Made by a program: the position numbers and the translations under genes. Shown piece after piece: positions 58,233-64,000 of a stretch of DNA of 64,000 nucleotides. The stretch is from Quercus robur (Eukaryota > Streptophyta > Magnoliopsida > Fagales > Fagaceae), in assembly GCF_932294415.1 (NCBI RefSeq), contig NC_065535.1, positions 67,167,862 to 67,231,861 on the forward strand. The letters are read 5' to 3'. The stretch's first letter is position 1. Each line of letters opens with the position of its first letter. The notes below the pieces were generated by a model. That model was not told the DNA's origin. It did not search any database and was given only the letters and a program-made list of their open reading frames with translations.

Positions 58233-58241
58233 GTATAATAA

Positions 58242-61200
58242 TTTCTAAAATTAATATATTTCTTAGTAAACAAACTTTCTATATACACATAACAATTATA
58301 AAAATAAAAAATTATTAAAAAAATTACTTATATCTCTCTTAAATTTAAAAAATATTATATTTAAGGAAATATGATTGTGTATGGTAAGATATTTCCTAAA
58401 ATAGATCTTAAGCTTTATTCTAATATTACAATTCACAACCAAACTTATGAATATATTTAGTTATTCCATTACGGCACATTTTATTTCCAGTAATAAAGAT
58501 TATCATTTCTGTTATAATTCTTATTCAATGTACCAAATGTGCCCTTAGTTTAACACTCCAAATATACTAAGATGTTGGATCAAGTCTCACAAAATTTTCT
58601 TACCTGAATTTATAGGTTTTATACTTTTATTACATTTTCATTGCATCATAAAACCGGCATAAGTAATTTTAATATTTTACTCTTCCTTAATTTCATTGAG
58701 TCTCGACTTCAAATTCTCAGCAAAAACCAACACCTAGCCATTTTAATTGTATACTATACTTGTGGATTCCAGTTAACTCAATTAGTAAATTCTCTTGTCG
58801 TTAGATAAGAGATTTGAGGTTTCTTGCCTACACCAAAACTAATTGGTGTCTTAATTTGATGATAAATAGCAATCATCAAGAGCAATAAAAAAAAATTATT
58901 AAAAAAAAATTCTTTCCATTCTCTTATTTCAAATTTTAAATAAAAATGAATTGAATAAATAGGAAGGAAGAACAATTATTTTTCACATTTTTTTATTTTT
59001 CTCTCAAAACCTCAATTTTTAATTTTGCCATAAATTGGACAGGATCAAGTGGAAATGATTAATTAAAATTTGTTCCCCAATCCCCATAATGCCCCATTAT
59101 ACCATCCATACGAGTCAAGGAGGGGTGATATATTTAGAAATAGAAGAAGAAAAAGGCATGCACACTTCTTCATTAATTCTATGCAATACAAGGGCAAACA
59201 TGGGAGAGTGGGTCATGTAATGTAAGGCTAAAAATTAAATACAAATAGATAATAAAATGATAAATTCTATTTTCCTCAATCTAGAATTTAAGGTTAGGTA
59301 TTTTTGGACTACTCTACAAGCTGGGGGTAGAAAAATAGAAACTAAAAAATCGTAGTGCAATGCATTTGCACATAGATTCAATTTACAAATTGACTTCTAT
59401 GCCTTAGGCACAGTGAAGTGATTGGTAGAAAAACAAAGGATGGTCTCCACGTCAAAAGTCCAGTGGGATATTCTGGATAATGCGTGTTGATTCTTTGAAA
59501 GAGATTTTTATGGGAATCATAAATCAACAGGGCTGTTCTTTTTCGTAGAGATAAATTGTTCATCTCATCATTCCACCTGAGAGACTGTGGTCAGTTTGGT
59601 TTGAAAACTACCTCTCCTACATTCCCAAGAATGAGTGTTTGGTCTGTGAATTGGTGTCAAATTTGTACCTCAACGAGTATGTTTTAGTATTTCCAACAGA
59701 GAAATTAATTGAAAGTTCAAATCTCCTGATCTCTATTGTAATTATTAAATTTATCAAAATAAAAAATAAAAAGTTGTAAAATAATTAATTATTATTTTTT
59801 CTTTTTCCATAAAATATTTCTATAAATATTTTTTAAACTAATTCTCTTAAGGCATCTGTTAAATTTTCTCAAAGCCAAGTAAAAAATACAAACTCAAAGA
59901 ATTCACAAAATTCATGTTTCGTATAGAAAAAGTCATTTTTTTTTTTTTTCCACTAAATTTTGTAACTAAAAAAGGTTATTGGACATGCTTTAATAACTTT
60001 TCGTAATTATTTTATAGTAAAATTTGTAGTATTTTAAGATTTTTTTTTTTTGGGATGAGTTTTGTTTAAGGAAAAGATCAAATCTAATGAAATCCACATG
60101 CACTAACTAAAGCCAGGCTAAAAGAAGATAGATAGATATTGAAGGGTGGCTGCATTTAGAAACACATGGGACTGGTTCTAGCTTGGGGGGGTCCATTGAC
60201 CATTGTCCATGAAAGTTAAAAAATGGTGAGGTGGTAGGATGTGAACTAAACCCACTCACTACACGTCTACAATGTGCTCAAGCAAAAGTCCAATGTTTAA
60301 TGCATTACTGAATTCTCATTCAAAGAATAATTGTGTTTTCTTCTAGCTTTTACGTGGGGTAGCCCATAATAACATCTAATTCTCTCACTCCTGTCCTTTT
60401 CTGGTGGTTTCAGTCTCATAATAATCACAGATTAGCTATTACCCATTTTTTTGTAAGCATTTGGAAATTAGAAAAATTAGTTAATAATGAATCTTTTTAT
60501 TTTTTTATGAAGCTAAGATCATTATTGATTGACTTCTTTCAATAATGAATCTTAAGTTTATCAAAAACAAAAAGGAAAGCAATAATGAAGCTTTTAGAAT
60601 AATAACATTTCCATCAGGGGATGAGCCTTCCACGTGGCTTTGCTCCCCTCCCCTCTCATTAGTCCCAATTCAATAGTTTCATAATTTTGATGCGTCATTT
60701 TGAATAATGCAGTTTCCAATTCATCACTCCTTATTTGGAATTATGCCCATATCATTGATGGTCACAAAGTTATTTTTTCTTTTGTTTCTTAAATTTGGCT
60801 CAAATTGTCGATTTTTGGTTCGCTAAATTTAGAAGTTACAATTTAGTATCTAAAGGGGGAAAATGGCTTTTAGCCTAAGTCTAAATTCACTATATGGTGT
60901 GATTTTAGCTAAATTTTGGTTCCCCATTTTTGGTACTTAGAATCATGTATATTCTAGCTAAATTTTGCTTGGATACAAAAATAGGGGAAAAAGTACTTAT
61001 GCTAGGATCATGTTTATTTTTGTGATTTTTAGCACTTGCATTTATTTACAAATTGGTTGTACATCAAACAGATGTGAAGACAGTTTTTCTCAATAGATAT
61101 TTGGATTAGGAAGTATACATGGAACAATCACAAGAGTTTATACTTCTTGAAAATGAAATAAAGGTCTAAAAATTGATTAAGTCATCATCTGACTTGAAAC

Positions 61201-63700
61201 AAGCTCCAAAACAATGGAATAAGAATTTGATTATGTTATATTATCTAATTATTTCAAACATAATGGTGTGATTGTGTGTTAAAATTTAAAAACTGAACAT
61301 AAATATTATAACCTAGTGGAGAATTATTGTTTATTCTAATACATATTGTAGGTTGCAATATTAGAAGTTGGATTGAACAAGAATCTAATTGTGAAAGTGA
61401 GGAAAACATTTCTACAATATATTGGCTAAGCGAGTGATAGGCTAGTTTTTTTATGACTCTCTGTTAGAAATTATGATGAGTTGGGTCAACCGAGAGTTGG
61501 GTTGATCAATATGACGAGTGAGTATTAAACAAGACTTTTTGTGGTTCTCTTTTGAGTTCATTACTGGTTTCTTGTGAATTCCTAACTTAAGTATCAGAGA
61601 AGCATAAACTAACACCATATTAGTGTCCCTCCAATAATATAATTCTTCTTTGTAGGTCCTTGTTTTGATGATTGGTTCACTGATTTGTAGTGCACCATAA
61701 AAAATCATTGTTGTCTATGTGTGGAGGTATACAATCCTCTTCTACATAAATCATAAATGTTGACAATGCAACTATCAAGTACACAGGTTGGAGGAAGTAC
61801 ATGACATGCCATCTGACCTGCCTCCTAATGATCACCTTTAAAAGATGAGGTATAGGATCTTAGGATCTACTACTAGTTCATGCTGGAGGTTGCCATTTTT
61901 ATCTTGCCTCAAGAATAGTAAAAGTTTTATTAATATTCTATTCTCTTCTTTATTTACACTTCTTTCTGTGATTACTGATGTTATCAGATTATAATAATTA
62001 GTTGATCCCCATAATAAATTAAAACATGATTGGTAGTATAAAAATAAACAAATAATTTAGCATTGCATAATTGTAACAACGCCCAAATTGGCAAGTAACA
62101 CGCTCCTTGCCCTCATTCACACTAGGTGCTGAATTTTGTTTGTCCTGCAAAAAGTGCAGAAATACATAAATAATGTTCAATATATATATATATATATACA
62201 CACACATTTATGTCCCAATTAATATACAACAAGTCAACAACAAAACCCCAGTAACAAAAAAAGTCAACAACAAAAACTTAGTACCACAACTTTGGGTTGA
62301 CTTTATTAAACACAATGTTAATCAAAGTGTATACCTTAATCATTTTATTAACCAAACAATTAATAAATGAAATGAGAAGATCTAAGAGAAGTAGGTAGAA
62401 AGTCAGGATATAAAACATTGACAATTTGGCACTACCAATCAGATGACTGTTTAATTAATCCAAACAAGCATCATGTCAAACCAAGCTATAGACCATTACA
62501 TATGGGCTACACACCAATGCTTGCATCTGCTAAAGAGTATGGACTAGAGGGTGAATCCCTATTGCTTTTACAACATCAAAACAAAGACAAACCAATTGTT
62601 TAACATACTTCATAGGCAAATGGTATATGGTTTTTGAAAAGTTGTAGATCCTTTACCACTTGACCCACTATTCATTTGACTCATTATTCATTAATTTGGG
62701 AACATGTGAATCTCAAACTCATATTATCGCATAATTACTAGGGAAAGAACATTAATCTAAATATATATCAACAAAGTTTAGCTCTAAATTAGTTTGGAGT
62801 TATTTCCTCCAATTCAATACATGGTAATTTATAAGACTATATCACATGTTTTATTTTTAAAAAGTCATTTGATTAAAATTAGACATAGATGGTCTCCAAA
62901 CCAATTCAAAGCTAAACTTTTTCTAATGTATATTATCTTAAGATTCTTAGACCTTGCCAAAAGTCTTGTAACTCAACTAGCACCCCTGATGTTTTTGACA
63001 AAAGCGTCCAAAGTTCAAATCTCCTCACCTAATTGTAACTATTGAATTTAAAAAAGAAAAGAAAATAAGAAGAGATTCTTGGACAAAGATCGGATGTTTT
63101 GATCCAACTCCAATTCAAGACTTCTAAGTCCAAATGGAGCTGTAAAGTGTAAACAAGTTGAGCCGAGTATAAAAAGTTCATGTTTCTTCATTTAATTTTA
63201 TTTCAAACACTAGCCAAGTTAGAGCTTATTAGCAAACAAGATTACATATTTAAGCATGGTTCTTTTTTTCAAAACAAGCTAGAGTTTGTTTACGAGCTAC
63301 ATAATTAACTTTTTTTTTCCCTATATATAGTAAAACCATGACTAAAATTTCTTATCATTTCACAAATCTATGAATTTTACTATGAATGAATTGTTTATTT
63401 TATCAACAAACTACATATACAAATTTGATGTTATATGAACATAGTTTCAGACTTATACAATTCATTCACAAGTGTATATAAGTACACTTTTAGTCAAATA
63501 CACATATAAAACTATAATATTATATTATAGTTAAATCGAGTTTTTATGTTTACAAATACATTTTTACACTTGAGCTTAACTTTATTTAATTGACTTTAAA
63601 CACAACCCAACCCAAGTTAAGTTTGAGTGGTTTATAAACAATTTGGTTCATATACCGCTTGATTCACACCCAACGGAATGATCTAGAGGCTATATGTTTG
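58242..63700. other. Long AT-rich intergenic region, no gene recognised
   Basis: Only short frames without family resemblance were seen. Small features are T runs near 59938 and 60040 and a TA/CA run near 62178-62207. No TIR or LTR boundary was established. Confidence 0.55.
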
Positions 63701-63824
63701 TATTTTTCTGAATTGGTTCCTCGCCCGTTACTTCAGCGCTAAAAATCCAAAGGAAGAGACACACATAAATAGAGACGGCGCTTGGCAATTATTCTAGCTT
63801 TTCGCCCGCGGTCACCACAAGTGA
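63700..63824 (+). other. Possible 5' leader exon of a gene beyond the right edge
   Basis: Composition shifts to more GC ('gagacggcgcttggc', 'cgcccgcggtcacc') and ends at a good donor, CACAA/GTGAGCTGC (about 63822). T-rich sequence follows, as in a plant 5'-leader intron. No ATG-led coding frame is visible, so this is only a suggestion. Confidence 0.25.
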
Positions 63825-64000
63825 GCTGCTTCTTTTACTTCTTATTAATTATTATTATTATTGACAGTTAACACAGGCACTCTCTTTTTCGTTTTGTGTG
63901 TTATTTATATTTTCTAGATTCTGGAATAATTTAGGCTCGTCAATTTGAGGCTTACCTTTTTATTATTATTATTATATATTTATATGAACATGACTTGTGC

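Noticed and set aside
1..64000. tRNA, rRNA and CRISPR-type arrays
   Set aside because: No cloverleaf with the usual A and B box words, no rRNA signature and no regularly spaced repeats were noticed by reading. A covariance-model scan was not possible here.

Overview
This is nuclear DNA from a flowering plant, probably a woody eudicot. It is AT-rich, its genes are split by introns, and it is crowded with (TA)n, (GT)n and (CT)n microsatellites, terminal-inverted-repeat (TIR) transposons, Helitron ends and solo LTRs. No plastid, mitochondrial, bacterial or viral segment was recognised. The repeat families look like those of Fagales (oak or beech relatives), but that placement is an impression.

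Layout. (1) About 28-14681 and 24178-32846 are two direct copies of one segment. Each holds the promoter and first exons of a secreted acid lipase on the minus strand. The right-hand gene (26598 down to 19885) is complete: nine exons and an intact 414-residue reading frame. The left-hand paralogue has only exons 1-2 in the window and runs off the left edge. Because the copies are paralogous, several insertions can be read against an empty site in the other copy: TIR elements at 463, 2849, 24457 and 30323, and a solo LTR at 4548. The right copy has also lost about 4.95 kb. (2) 14690-19880 is mainly mobile DNA, including a roughly 2 kb solo LTR and a short Helitron. (3) 34068-39795 is a 5.7 kb hAT transposon with TIRs, a perfect 8-bp target-site duplication (TSD) and an intact 704-residue transposase. 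Between the transposase and the right end it carries a captured leucine-zipper exon from an HD-Zip II homeobox gene. (4) 40384-42497 is a small NFD6/NOXY2-family organellar protein gene (+ strand). (5) 50232-47278 is a homologue of Arabidopsis At3g27210, predicted to be N-myristoylated (- strand), with an in-frame internal repeat. (6) 50.5-64 kb has no recognisable gene. It holds two minus-oriented solo LTRs, several short MITEs and, at the extreme right, a possible first exon of a gene outside the window.

The three complete host genes do not look functionally related. The organising theme is a tandem lipase duplication later remodelled by transposons, next to an apparently complete hAT element that has picked up a regulatory-protein domain. 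Exon boundaries were inferred by hand from GT-AG sites, frame continuity and remembered family sequence.
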